From Chara braunii (taxonomy: Eukaryota; Streptophyta; Charophyceae; Charales; Characeae): 45,973 nt of DNA. The DNA lies in NCBI GenBank assembly GCA_003427395.1, contig BFEA01000160.1, positions 230,567 through 276,539 of the forward strand, read 5' to 3'. The notes beneath the pieces are model-generated. The model saw only the letters and a list, made by a program, of their open reading frames with translations, was not told the DNA's origin and ran no database searches. This document shows positions 1-8,919 of the stretch, one piece after another. The position numbers and the translations under genes were made by a program. How positions within the stretch are numbered: the first letter of the stretch is position 1; every line of letters starts with the position of its first letter.

Positions 1-4
1 ATAC

Positions 5-6
<2 letters not shown>

Positions 7-60
<54 letters not shown>
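7..60. repeat. (CT)n microsatellite
   Basis: An uninterrupted CT dinucleotide run of about 54 bases, followed by shorter CT runs near 96-110. No coding role is visible. Confidence 0.97.
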
Positions 61-63
<3 letters not shown>

Positions 64-609
64 TACTTGTGTTGATACACATCCCTGATAAAAATCTCTC
101 TCTCTCTCAATCTATCTATCTCCGTGTGTGTAAGCAGTCCAATTTAAAAAACCAGTCCGAGTTATTAAGCACGTATGCCCTATCTCCTCAGATTGCAGTC
201 GCCACAGTGTGTTTATAAACACATCCCTGCTAAAACGGTGGGTACTATTTATCCCAAATACAATAAACAAAAACCTGTACAATACCATAGGATATACAAA
301 TCACCGTGCTCTTTTCACAAAAAGCCACATTTCAATGCACATCAGTACCCTAACAAAACAATGAATTGTATAATAGAAGAGCCATCCTCAGTGGAGAAGC
401 CATCAACGAGCAAAAAGCCATATTGCTGCCGACTGCACTTTTCTTATTGCGGAAACGAACAGACTATAAAGCACATGCCTAGCCGGGGGGAGCAGAGGAC
501 AAACTCTCGCTGTTTCCGTTTTCTGTCGCGCAACCAATTCAATTCGATGGAATCATCTTCAGTTGATTGACACACAAAATCAAGGATTTCACGTCTGATA
601 TCATCAAAC
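61..609. other. No identifiable gene
   Basis: AT-rich sequence. An open frame at 175-570 has no recognisable domain and an unstructured composition. I see no RNA gene, LTR or inverted repeat here. Confidence 0.5.
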
Positions 610-880
610 GATTTTGTTTCACTTATCTCATTACCTTAGACAGAATTGGTTACATTATTCTGCACGTTACACCCATACTCTACACTTTACACTTATATCT
701 CATGACCTAACGTTACACCCATATTCTACACTTCTTTATTTATCTCATTACCTCGTAATGTTCCACATATGCCTCACCTTATATTATCGCACAAATGCCA
801 GTATTCAATCACCCATATTCTACACTTTTTACTTATCTCATTACCTCATATTGTCGTACATATGCCCGTATTCAATCCAA
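610..880 (+). repeat. Degenerate short tandem repeats
   Basis: A unit built on ACACCCATATTCTACACTT followed by a T-rich TTATCTCATTACCT segment recurs near 668, 714 and 809, with a partial copy near 619. The copies differ by scattered substitutions and spacing (about 46 then 95 bases), so this is an old degenerate array. No open frame across it resembles a protein. Confidence 0.75.
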
Positions 881-2288
881 AGATGAATAAAAAGTTTTCA
901 AAACACAACAGCTTAACCGAAACATCCCACAATCCAAAGAAGAACAAAAAACCACACGCGCGCTCGCATTCCCGGTACATCTCACGAAGTGCATAACAGG
1001 CTGTACAAACTTCCACCCCGATCGCACCTAGACGAGGTGCGCAAGCGGTATTAAACCCCTACCAACCCCTCTCATAGGCTAATTCCCTCCCTCCCTCCCG
1101 CTCACCCTCGCTTTCAGTCGTGACCTGACACGATAAGTGTTCCAAAATGAACTGATCGCTTACAAACACGACCAGGCAAACAAAAAAGTGCAGAGATACA
1201 AAAGGAAAAGGGGAGCAAAATCCAGAGATCAAAAGGAGCAAAGTCTGGAAAGGAAGCAGAGAAAATTAAAGAACGAGCAAATTCCGTTTGACCACAATTC
1301 TCATTTTTTGCGTGGAAGTAACGACAACGAGACGATGCAGTTCGGGAGAGAGCGACACTAAAGAGAATTCAATGAATGTTTTCACCGTTGGTTGTAAAGA
1401 CCGACAGAGCTCAAGAGGATTCCATATCCATGTCCATTTCATGCACACGTGTCCCCTCCCGCCCCATCCCTCTTCCCACCCATAACGTTTGAAGCACTGG
1501 AATAGAGCTACCTTATACGCCTCGGCGATATTATATGACTTAAAACGAGTTTACCCGTCCATACGAAGGAACATGTCCTCAAAGGTACAAGGAAAAGAAG
1601 AGCTTTTCCATGCCTAGAGCGAGGTAGTCGTGATATTCGGCCTTCTCGCCCATCCCTCGAGTACCGCCTCCTAAACGCGTGGGAAAGCTGACGCCACTAT
1701 CTACTGGGGAATGACTCTCCGGCGCAAAACGCGTATCACTACCGGCATCTGTATGCATAGGTAGGCGCATAAACACGAACTCTATTCATCACAGAAGCTC
1801 TTACCAAGTTATTAAGCTTCACTCCAATTCACCTCTCGAAACTCGACAATTATTCCTCTCAAGTGCCTAGTAATAAGCAACTTAAACCCTCCCCTCTCCA
1901 CCCCCCTCCCCTCCTTTCCCACAAAATTCCTTCGATCCGCTTCATACTATTCACTCCAATTACTCTCCGATTATGGACATCTGGCGCCTCATTATTCAGC
2001 TGTCAGGCTGGTCGCCCAGACCTCCCCCCCAGCCCCCAACCCTGATTTCACTTTTCCATACCTAAATCCCTTATTTAAGAAGCGACGACCCAACTCGAAA
2101 CGCTTACAAAACGCCCATTATTCAGTCTTCTCGACATCGACCCACTCAACACCATCGAGCGCACTGTCAACTTACACTCCCCATCCAAACCAACATACAC
2201 TTGCATTCAAATCACTCGGATAACACTAGTTCTACACGCCATCCAGTGACGACTGCTTCACACAATTGACGGCCTTGGCCGTCATCGG
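881..2288. other. No identifiable gene
   Basis: Mixed-composition sequence with polypyrimidine stretches around 1080-1110 and 1885-1920. Open frames are all under about 75 codons on both strands and none shows a domain. I see nothing else I can support. Confidence 0.5.
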
Positions 2289-2655
2289 TGCGACTACGAG
2301 CTGCTGCCCGCTATCACAAGGCGTTAAGATATTGCGTCCATTTGACGAAGCGAACGTGACATCGGTCGAAACAGACAAGTACAAACACTTAATTCCTGTC
2401 CCCTGCTCCGCCCTGGATCCAAACGGTTCCGAAACATGAGAAAGATCAATACTCCGCGTTGGCCTCCGCGGTATTCGTCGCAACAAGCTGCCCGTCGCTT
2501 TCACAAGTTATGAAAACGAGTCCATTTGACATAAGAGAACGTCGATCGAAATAGAAAAGTACACGAGCGCTTAGTTCCTGTACCCTCCCCTGCCCTGCCT
2601 CCAAAACTCAATAGTGAGCGAAATTACGAGAAACATCAACACTCCAGACGTTACT
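2289..2655 (+). repeat. Tandem duplication, period about 184 bp
   Basis: Two diverged copies abut. Landmarks such as GTCCATTTGAC at 2336 and again at 2520 give a 184-base offset. Both copies share a CGAAC/GAACGT block, a TAGTTCCTGT or TAATTCCTGT block and a GAGAAA-ATCAA-ACTCC block in the same order. Neither copy codes for a recognisable product. Confidence 0.75.
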
Positions 2656-2888
2656 CATTCCGCAACGAAGATCTTTTCACAACCCAACATCGGCTTTACG
2701 AGCGAACAAACAAAGCCCGAGATAATTCCGCGTCGCCTGACATAACCATATCGTCCTCAATCGGCCAACATCCTGATCTTGACCCTTGCACTCCCCATGA
2801 AGCCAGCAGCCAGTCCACACCACCCAATCCACCACACGTTTCAAGGACGAGTGTAGAAGAAGACCCTGGAGGGTTTCCCCCGTTGGAT

Positions 2889-3225
2889 ACAGAAGCAGGA
2901 AAGGCTGATAACACAATCACCGCCGCGATTTCTGTCTTCGGAAGATGACAGCCCGCAAACAGGAGCGTGTCTTCGCAGATGACAGCCCGCAAACAGGAGC
3001 GACTAGATGTCAAACACGGAGCAAGCGGACAGCGCAGTGACCACACTCAGAGATGATGATGACAAGGAGGCATACAGAAGAAGGAAAGGCAGATGCCCAC
3101 TCACCGCCGCGATTTCCGTCCACTACAAATGACAGCCCGTAAGCAGGAGCGACTAGAGGTCAAACACAGAGCAAGCGGACAACACAGTGACCACACCGCA
3201 AGATAATGTTGACAAGGAGGCAAGG
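2889..3225 (+). repeat. Tandem duplication, period about 183 bp
   Basis: CACCGCCGCGATTTC occurs at 2919 and again at 3102. The following ATGACAGCCCG, CAGGAGCGACTAGA, CAAACAC-GAGCAAGCGGACA and GACAAGGAGGCA blocks repeat in order. Within the first copy, GATGACAGCCCGCAAACAGG is itself duplicated (2946 and 2979). The period nearly equals that of the array at 2289-2655, although the unit sequences differ. Confidence 0.8.
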
Positions 3226-3472
3226 AGCCGGAACATATGAGCGAGCACGCGCCTATTATCACAAACGTGAGCGACGGACAGGAACAGACCTAAACTGAAA
3301 GGACTGACCATAGACAAGGAGAAAATGACATCACAGATATGACTTCTGCCGTGAGACACATCACCAGACATCAGCATAAGCCGTCTTCCATACTCCGTGT
3401 CTAACATTACCGTGCGGACAAACACACAACTTCACAGCGTCGCATGTGCGCACCGCATCTCAAGGATTGCCA

Positions 3473-3474
<2 letters not shown>

Positions 3475-3537
<63 letters not shown>
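3475..3537. repeat. (CT)n microsatellite
   Basis: About 63 bases of pure CT repeat. It produces artefactual Ser-Leu and Arg-Glu repeat reading frames on the two strands. Confidence 0.97.
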
Positions 3538-3542
<5 letters not shown>

Positions 3543-3822
3543 TCGCTCATCCGCTCTCTCACCCTCTTCTGAAAAGAGGGGCATGCCCATCCCGCAAATG
3601 AGCGGCGGCACACGAACCGCGAATAAAAAAGCAGTACCATAATTATGGCAAAACAAGAAAATAGAACATCGTCGAAAGCAACGACCACAGAAGAGCCACC
3701 AAGTCAGTGAGAGGCAAAGAGCGCACGCGCAGCAGCATCAGTGGGTCGACAGGACGCCAGCTGGAAGCAAAACGAGGCGAAGCTGCAGTGCCAAGAGATT
3801 GTTAGCTTCTTACGCGACACAA

Positions 3823-4245
3823 CTACGCAGCCGCTGTCAGCAACCGTGGACCGCGAGATCCACCGTCGTTCCCGCGGTCCATGTCGATGTGAGGAACAGC
3901 ATGGAGAAGCCGTCGGTGCACAGCAGCATTCTGTGCGACGAGGGCAGCAATCCTTCCATCAGCAGCACCAAACACCGCTTTCTCTCCCTTCTCCTCGGCG
4001 TCAAATCTGGCATCCAACGTGGCAAGCGTGCCCTCCTCAGGTATGCCAAGCAAAAACCTCCGCGCGCGCCCAAGCTCGGCAGCGTCAGCCTCCATCTTGG
4101 GATTCTCACCGACGTGGGAGAGACTCCAGTCGAAGCCCATGGCTTTCGTGTGCACTGCAGTAATCCATGCGCGAACTGCACCGCGTAGGCACAGGAAAGT
4201 CACCACGCCGCATAGCAGAAAGAGACGTACGCTCGCCTTGTCCAT
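3823..4245 (-). CDS. Possible secreted or membrane-anchored protein, first exon
   Basis: A 140-codon minus-strand frame beginning at an ATG with a good initiation context (G at -3 and +4). The first 25 or so residues are a basic start (MDK, R7) followed by a hydrophobic core LFLLCGVVTFLCL and a small-residue AVRA site, which reads as a signal peptide or signal anchor. The rest is alpha-helical in character, with Ala/Glu/Arg-rich stretches and a segment LGIPEEGTLATLDARF. GC content is higher than the surroundings. I recognise no family. A GTAAGA donor-like site lies about 12 bases beyond the stop, so the frame could be part of a spliced gene, but I found no convincing second exon. Competing frames on the same bases are open too, so this is a weak call resting on the signal-like N-terminus. 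Confidence 0.3.
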   Translation of the reverse strand: MDKASVRLFLLCGVVTFLCLRGAVRAWITAVHTKAMGFDWSLSHVGENPKMEADAAELGRARRFLLGIPEEGTLATLDARFDAEEKGEKAVFGAADGRIAALVAQNAAVHRRLLHAVPHIDMDRGNDGGSRGPRLLTAAA

Positions 4246-4249
4246 CGCT

Positions 4250-5700
4250 ACACTGCGCTACCCTTCCTTCCCTCTAACAGTCCCAACCTCCTCGTAAGCA
4301 ACTCGCTCTCCGTTCAAAACGGCGGCTATGGTCGGCCACAAATCGGCAGTGAGTGATGCTTCCACAGTAACCGATACACAGCCAACCTCGAAGAGCAAAG
4401 AAGACTGCACCTGAAAGGAGGAAGAGGACTTAGGCTCTCTACGCAAACAAGCAATGCTCCGACGTTAGTCCTGCTCAGCTCTTCAACAACGACACCATAT
4501 AGCGTGTATGTAGTGTGAAACCAGCCACGCGCAGTTTGCGGTCTGGGCGTCTCTGGCGTGCTATGCTCCCCTCCGCCGGTACGCTCGCTCGTTCGTGAGG
4601 AGTCTCAGGATGTGGCACGCTGACACGGTGGCCTACGTAGACATCCTGTGCTGTAAGCGTCGCACTGCGCTGACGGCCTTCGCATCACCGTCGCATCTGC
4701 CGCCCACAAAAATAGAGAGAGGAGATGGGGATGGACAATGCGATCCCGCTTGCCCCGGCGGCTTTCAGCTTTCTTCACTACGCGCCCCGCCACGCTACCA
4801 CAGCCTCTGAGGGCCTCGTCGCACTACTCACCATCCGGCAAGATTTTGAATGCATGTGGACAAAATGATGTCCACATGCAATCAAAATGTTGGCGGAGGG
4901 CGAGTGGTGCGTGGAAACACAACACAAAAGAGTGAGACGGTGGAGATGGAGGGGTCGCGGTCCCGCAAGCACGCGCGCGCGCCACCGGTCGGTCGCAGTC
5001 TGACCGCACACTTCAGACACGCGAGCGCCAGACGGCGGCAGACAACCCACGCTCAACTCAAACAGCATGGGCGCGCAAAGAGCGGCGGCCGGCCCAGTGC
5101 GCGGCAGAGTGAGCCGTCGCACAACGAGTACGGGCGTCGCCAGGACGGCTGCGCGACAGCAGGTCGGGCGAACTCCGGGCCACGTTCGCGGCGACCTAGA
5201 GATCCCCTCTAGATACGCTGCGTTATGCACGGCCAAGTGGTAGTGGGCGCAGTCGACTCCCCGCCAGAACAGTGCTCTGCCTTGACGAATATGTCCTTTG
5301 ACACGTCCAGGTTCATTGGCGAAAATCGAGCGGCTGCGATTACGACTCACTTTCTGTCACTTATTATGGACCGTCCGCTTAGTCGCGGCGAAGTCAACAC
5401 CCGCCGCCGCCTTGCTACCGGTACTCGTTTTTGCTTTTTCTCTGTTTCGCCGCATTTTTTTTTTTCCATTTTCGGATGTCGATCTTCGTAATCGACGGTA
5501 AGAGATCAGGAGAATCTGCAGGACAGAGCGAAGTCCCACACTGGTAGCAACCAGCTCGATTGCGGCGACCGGTACTCCTGGAGTTACCGGTAGTGCTTGG
5601 AGCTACCGGTAGTGACGGAGCGGTGGACAGACTCTGGCCATGAGATTTTCAGATCGGATGGCCGTTAACGACCAATGCTCTCTAACACCAATCTTCAAAA
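4250..5700. other. GC-rich spacer without an identifiable gene
   Basis: GC-rich sequence holding the hairpin at 4832-4899 and a short triplicated ACCGGTA motif at 5567-5612. The longest frame (4778-5350, minus, 190 codons) is rich in Arg, Cys, Pro and Ala, is open mainly because of GC content, and has no domain I recognise. It could hold promoter sequence for the minus-strand frame at 3823-4245, but no element can be shown. Confidence 0.4.
4832..4899. repeat. Near-perfect inverted repeat (hairpin)
   Basis: Arms 4843-4862 and 4869-4888 are reverse complements at 19 of 20 positions, separated by a 6-base loop. Imperfect pairing extends about 11 bases outward on each side. The core is ATTTTGAATGCATGTGGACA. 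It sits between GC-rich non-coding sequence and no element termini are evident. Confidence 0.85.
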
Positions 5701-5709
5701 AGCTTAATT

Positions 5710-6180
5710 CCGTCCAGCCGGCGCCGCCTTCCTCGAACACAACCTGCCCTCGTTACGAACGTATCCGACCCGGAAAACAGCTTCTGTACATTCATAATCG
5801 GTTGAGCTCTGGTTGCGCCGGCGCCGCCTTCGTCGAACACAACCTGCCCTCGTTATGATCGTATCCGACCAGGAAAAAAGCTTGTGTACATTCATGATCG
5901 GTTGAGCTCTGCTTAACCCAGTAAATGGGACCTCGCCTCTGGTGTCGTACCCAAACACAAATGCGTCTCCGTACTCTGCGTACCCTCCGTACTCTCGAGA
6001 TCTCGAATCTTCGTCGCAATCGACGGTTCGCAACAGCGAATCCCGGTAAATCGCCTCTGGTCGACGGCAGACCGGGTCAATGCTATGCTACCGCCTTCCC
6101 CTGAGCACAACGCATCCTCGTTTTGACTGCATCGGGCCGGAAAGATGCCCGTATACATTACATTTAATTTGACTCGGTCG
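5710..6180 (+). repeat. 100-bp tandem repeat, two good copies and one degenerate
   Basis: GCCGGCGCCGCC at 5717 recurs at 5817, followed in both by TCGAACACAACCTGCCCTCG, a GTATCCGACC block, GTACATTCAT and CGGTTGAGCTCTG. A degenerate third copy near 6085-6175 keeps ACCGCCTTCC, AGCACAACG and CCGTATACATT. Frames across it change from copy to copy, so it is not coding. Confidence 0.8.
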
Positions 6181-6452
6181 AGAGTGAATCTTCCGCTAGA
6201 ACAATGGAAAGGTACACCGCGATGATTTCTGTATTTTATGCATAAAAAAATGAAAATATAAAAAAAAGAGTAGTGGGGTGACGCCCATTATCAGGTATAT
6301 CAGGGTGCGCTATGTTCGGGAGAAGCCTGTAGCTTAGCACAGGTATAGCACAGGTGGCGGCTGTCCAGGACCGAACATGGATGAGACATGGCAAGGACCG
6401 GCAAGTCCTTGTGGGACACAGTAATATGAACCAGCCAACCCTTGTTTCTCTG

Positions 6453-6531
6453 AATACGACGTATGGTCATTATAGCTGTATTTGGGGTATATTTCAGCCT
6501 AGATACAGCTATTCTGACCCTACGTTGTATT
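6453..6531. repeat. Hairpin with 29-nt arms
   Basis: Arm 6453-6481 and arm 6503-6531 are reverse complements at 25 of 29 positions, with a perfect 10-bp inner stem (ATAGCTGTAT/ATACAGCTAT) and a 21-base loop. It is the size of a small foldback element or a miRNA-like precursor. Nothing shows that it is transcribed. Confidence 0.8.
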
Positions 6532-6623
6532 GGGGGAGGAAGGGAGCCGCGGGCCTGAGGCTTTCTTTTGTGCTGTCTGCTCTGTGTTTGCCATTCTTTT
6601 CACAGATTTCTTGCATTTTTTAA

Positions 6624-6822
6624 ACCACCAGTACCTCGCTCAGCTATTGAATCCGAGCCTCCGAGCACGCTGCACGCCAAGTCCTGCCGAACCGCCGTCG
6701 CAATTTTCTTTTTCCTTTTGCCTGCGGCCTCCAGCCAATGCGGTCCGGCAGGCCGAAGCCCAAATTGCACGGCACGTATACGAGAAGCGCCGCGGCCGAT
6801 AGCTGGGCCAGGTACTGGTGGT
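6624..6822. mobile_element. 199-bp non-autonomous element with TIRs flanked by TTAA
   Basis: The ends are inverted repeats: ACCACCAGTACC at 6624-6635 and its exact complement at 6811-6822. Similarity continues to about 25 bases with only two mismatches (C/G and T/C in the CTCGCTCAGC stretch). TTAA lies immediately outside both ends (6620-6623 and 6823-6826). A TTAA target duplication with TIRs is the hallmark of piggyBac-type transposons and their MITEs. The interior is GC-rich and codes for nothing. The caveat is that TTAA is itself palindromic and may be part of a longer inverted repeat. It ends only about 50 bases from the terminus of the large retroelement at 6877. Confidence 0.55.
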
Positions 6823-6876
6823 TTAAGCAACCAATTGCGCGTACTGCATCAGCAGATTGTATCGTGTGTAGACACT

Positions 6877-6975
6877 GCACAAGTCTTGTCCAAATAAAAG
6901 GGGAAATTGCGTACCATAGATGATGCCTGATTGAATAGGAGAGTCCTGGAGTTGGGGGCCGCAGGCCCACACACC
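6877..6975 (-). repeat. Split direct repeat B2 (outer 3' terminus)
   Basis: 99 bp matching 7561-7659 with 5 mismatches, starting GCACAAGTCTTGTCC and ending CACACACC. It is separated from A2 by 31 bp (6976-7006) with no counterpart next to A1. In minus orientation its last base, 6877, is the element's right-hand end. Confidence 0.85.
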
Positions 6976-7006
6976 GCGGGAAAATTGAGGGCGGGTGGGA
7001 CCGCTT

Positions 7007-7560
7007 CGCCAAAATTGACGAAGGAGAAATGACTCTCCTCAGACCGGCTGATGGAGTGACCTGTCTACCTGCAGATTCGCTTATGCACTGAGCGCTGCTG
7101 GAGGGCGCACAGCGGAAGGAGGATCGCAGGAAATCCAGCAGATCCAACAAGTCCAGCAACCTAAGTCCACTGCTGCGCTGCCGGTCACTTATACCGTCGC
7201 GGGCAGTGGGAGCAGTGTTGTCCGGGCCGGCGACGTCCAAATGCACCCCTCGTGAGTTCCGAGGTCCCTTGGTCCCACTCGATCTCAACCAAACAGTCTG
7301 CAACCTCTGAAGTCCAATTGCTGGGTCCATGGTCTTGTTTTTGCCAAAATAGGTTGGGTCCTTCGAAGTTCAACCGCCGAGACCATATTCTGTCGAGGAT
7401 GTCCAATGCATATCGTGGCATGCCGTAGATGTCCGAAATCCAAGACTGCGAAGAAACCGTGCGACTGAGGGAAGCGAGAATGACCTAAAAACTGTTAGTG
7501 TGCGCAGATGGTAACTGAGAAGTTGAAAAGGCAGCTGCGTGTAGTTGCAGGACAATTGTT
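7007..7560 (-). repeat. Split direct repeat A2
   Basis: 554 bp collinear with 19507-20060 and of identical length. The first 134 bases differ at 11 positions, ten of them transitions. It abuts B1 at 7560/7561. The 228-codon minus-strand frame running through it (6644-7330) is not conserved as a protein in the other A copy and is not called. Confidence 0.88.
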
Positions 7561-7659
7561 GCACATGTCTTGTCCAAATAAAAGGGGAAATTGTGTACCA
7601 TAGATAATGCCGGATTGAATAGGAGAGTCCTGGAGTTGGGGGCCGCAGACCCACACACC
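7561..7659 (-). repeat. Split direct repeat B1
   Basis: 99-bp copy of the 6877-6975 unit, directly adjoining A2. In PAT/Kangaroo-type elements this internal B1/A2 junction is thought to supply the sequence lost from the outer ends when the DNA circle forms. The plus-strand recombinase frame starts 58 bases to its right, so a plus-strand promoter within A2/B1 is plausible (inference). Confidence 0.88.
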
Positions 7660-7717
7660 TCCTGGGTCACCCTATCTCCCCCATCGTCCCGCAAGTGACA
7701 TTGTCGTCTTGCAGGGA

Positions 7718-8796
7718 ATGGTGGAACGAGCGTATGAGCGATGGAAGTTAGCGGCTGAAGAGGAGCACTCTGGAGCACGAAGGAGACTACGAGAGTGGAT
7801 TAGAACGGTGCAACAATGTTATAGATGAGTTTGGTTGCGGACGACGATGGCGTAACGGAATGCAAAAATTGTTACTAGGGTTGAACGAATGGTTGGAGAG
7901 GAATAAAGTTGGACGGGATTGCATGAGTTGCATAGATCTAGATATTTTATCCTTCATAAGCATCTAGTGGTTAATTGAGGTTGAAGCTCGCTGCCGAACA
8001 ACTGATTGCGAGGGAACACCTATTATATCGCTATCGACAGTTGATGCGACAATAACTAGCCTCAGTAATAGCTTTCGTTTTTTAGGAAGGGAGAGTGATG
8101 ATCCTTGTCAAAGTGGATATGTGAAGTCCTTCCGAAAGGCTTATCAAGAGTATGCATTACAGTAGGGGGTGACCGAAGAATCAGCGTGTCCTTTGTGATG
8201 GGAGAAATTAGGGATTGTTATAAATTATATTAGAAATAAAATTATGACATTGAAGGGAGTGATGAAAGTTGAAGCGTATAGAGATGCTGCGAGATTATTG
8301 TATTTATGGGAGAGTTGGCAACGATGTGGTGAGCGATTACGTTTGCAATATACAGAGATTAATATTTGGGAGAGAATAGTAAGGTCTGGTTATACGAAAA
8401 CGGATCGTCAAGGTGAAAAATTCTTGATCAAATTGAGGGAGTCAGCGAAGAAAGAAGAAATGTTTTTAGGAATTCTAAATGAATTGGTGGTGGTGTATGG
8501 TCGAATAGGGCAGGATATCAGAGTTTTTTTTTTTTTTTTTTTTTCGGGGCCGCTGTTGTGATGGTCCGTTGGGAGGGAGTGCTTTTAATAAAAGGATTGA
8601 AAAGTGGTTTGAGGAGGCACGGGCGTACGAAGGAGAGACAAGTCACAATTTTCAAATAGGTGGAGTTCAGACTGGTATCGAGGAGGGGTGGAGTTTTGGA
8701 GAGATCATGCGGCAGGGAGCCTTGAAAAGCATCGGAACGTTCATGCGATATGGATATGGGATGAAACGAGGGTGGAAAAGAAAGGGTGAAAGTTAG
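7718..8796 (+). pseudogene. Tyrosine recombinase (YR) of the Kangaroo-like element
   Basis: This encodes the site-specific recombinase expected to insert the circular DNA copy, in place of a DDE integrase. The plus-strand frame starts at ATG 7718, shifts frame near 7824, continues in one frame to about 8523, meets a poly-T tract (8524-8544), and resumes to TAG at 8794-8796. The middle holds a helical N-terminal domain with SFRKAYQEYAL. Box I is visible as LLYLWESWQRCGER, with the catalytic Arg. Beyond the poly-T, SHNFQIGG is the HxxR box with Arg changed to Gln, RQGALKS stands where G-x-W-K-S is usual, and FMRYGY carries the nucleophilic Tyr. Premature stops lie near 7967, 8164 and 8199. It converges tail-to-tail on the minus-strand RT/RNase H. 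The frameshift, stops, poly-T and lost Arg make it non-functional. Confidence 0.82.
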
Positions 8797-8919
8797 GTTT
8801 TAAATAGGAATGTTCTTAGGCCGAAAACTGTTGGGTGACAACAGGAGGGATGCACTCTCGGGCTGGGTATGCAGGAAAGTGGAGACGAGGGAATTTTAAA
8901 GGACCAAAGTATTTTTAAT

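Noticed and set aside
3397-3656. Ser-Leu and Arg-Glu repeat frames on both strands
   Set aside because: They are translations of the CT microsatellite at 3475-3537.
4778-5350. 190-codon minus-strand frame
   Set aside because: GC-rich composition explains the openness. It contains the hairpin at 4832-4899 and no domain.
6644-7330. 228-codon minus-strand frame across A2, B2 and the TTAA element
   Set aside because: It crosses three unrelated repeat boundaries, and the matching A1 copy does not keep the frame, so it is open by chance.
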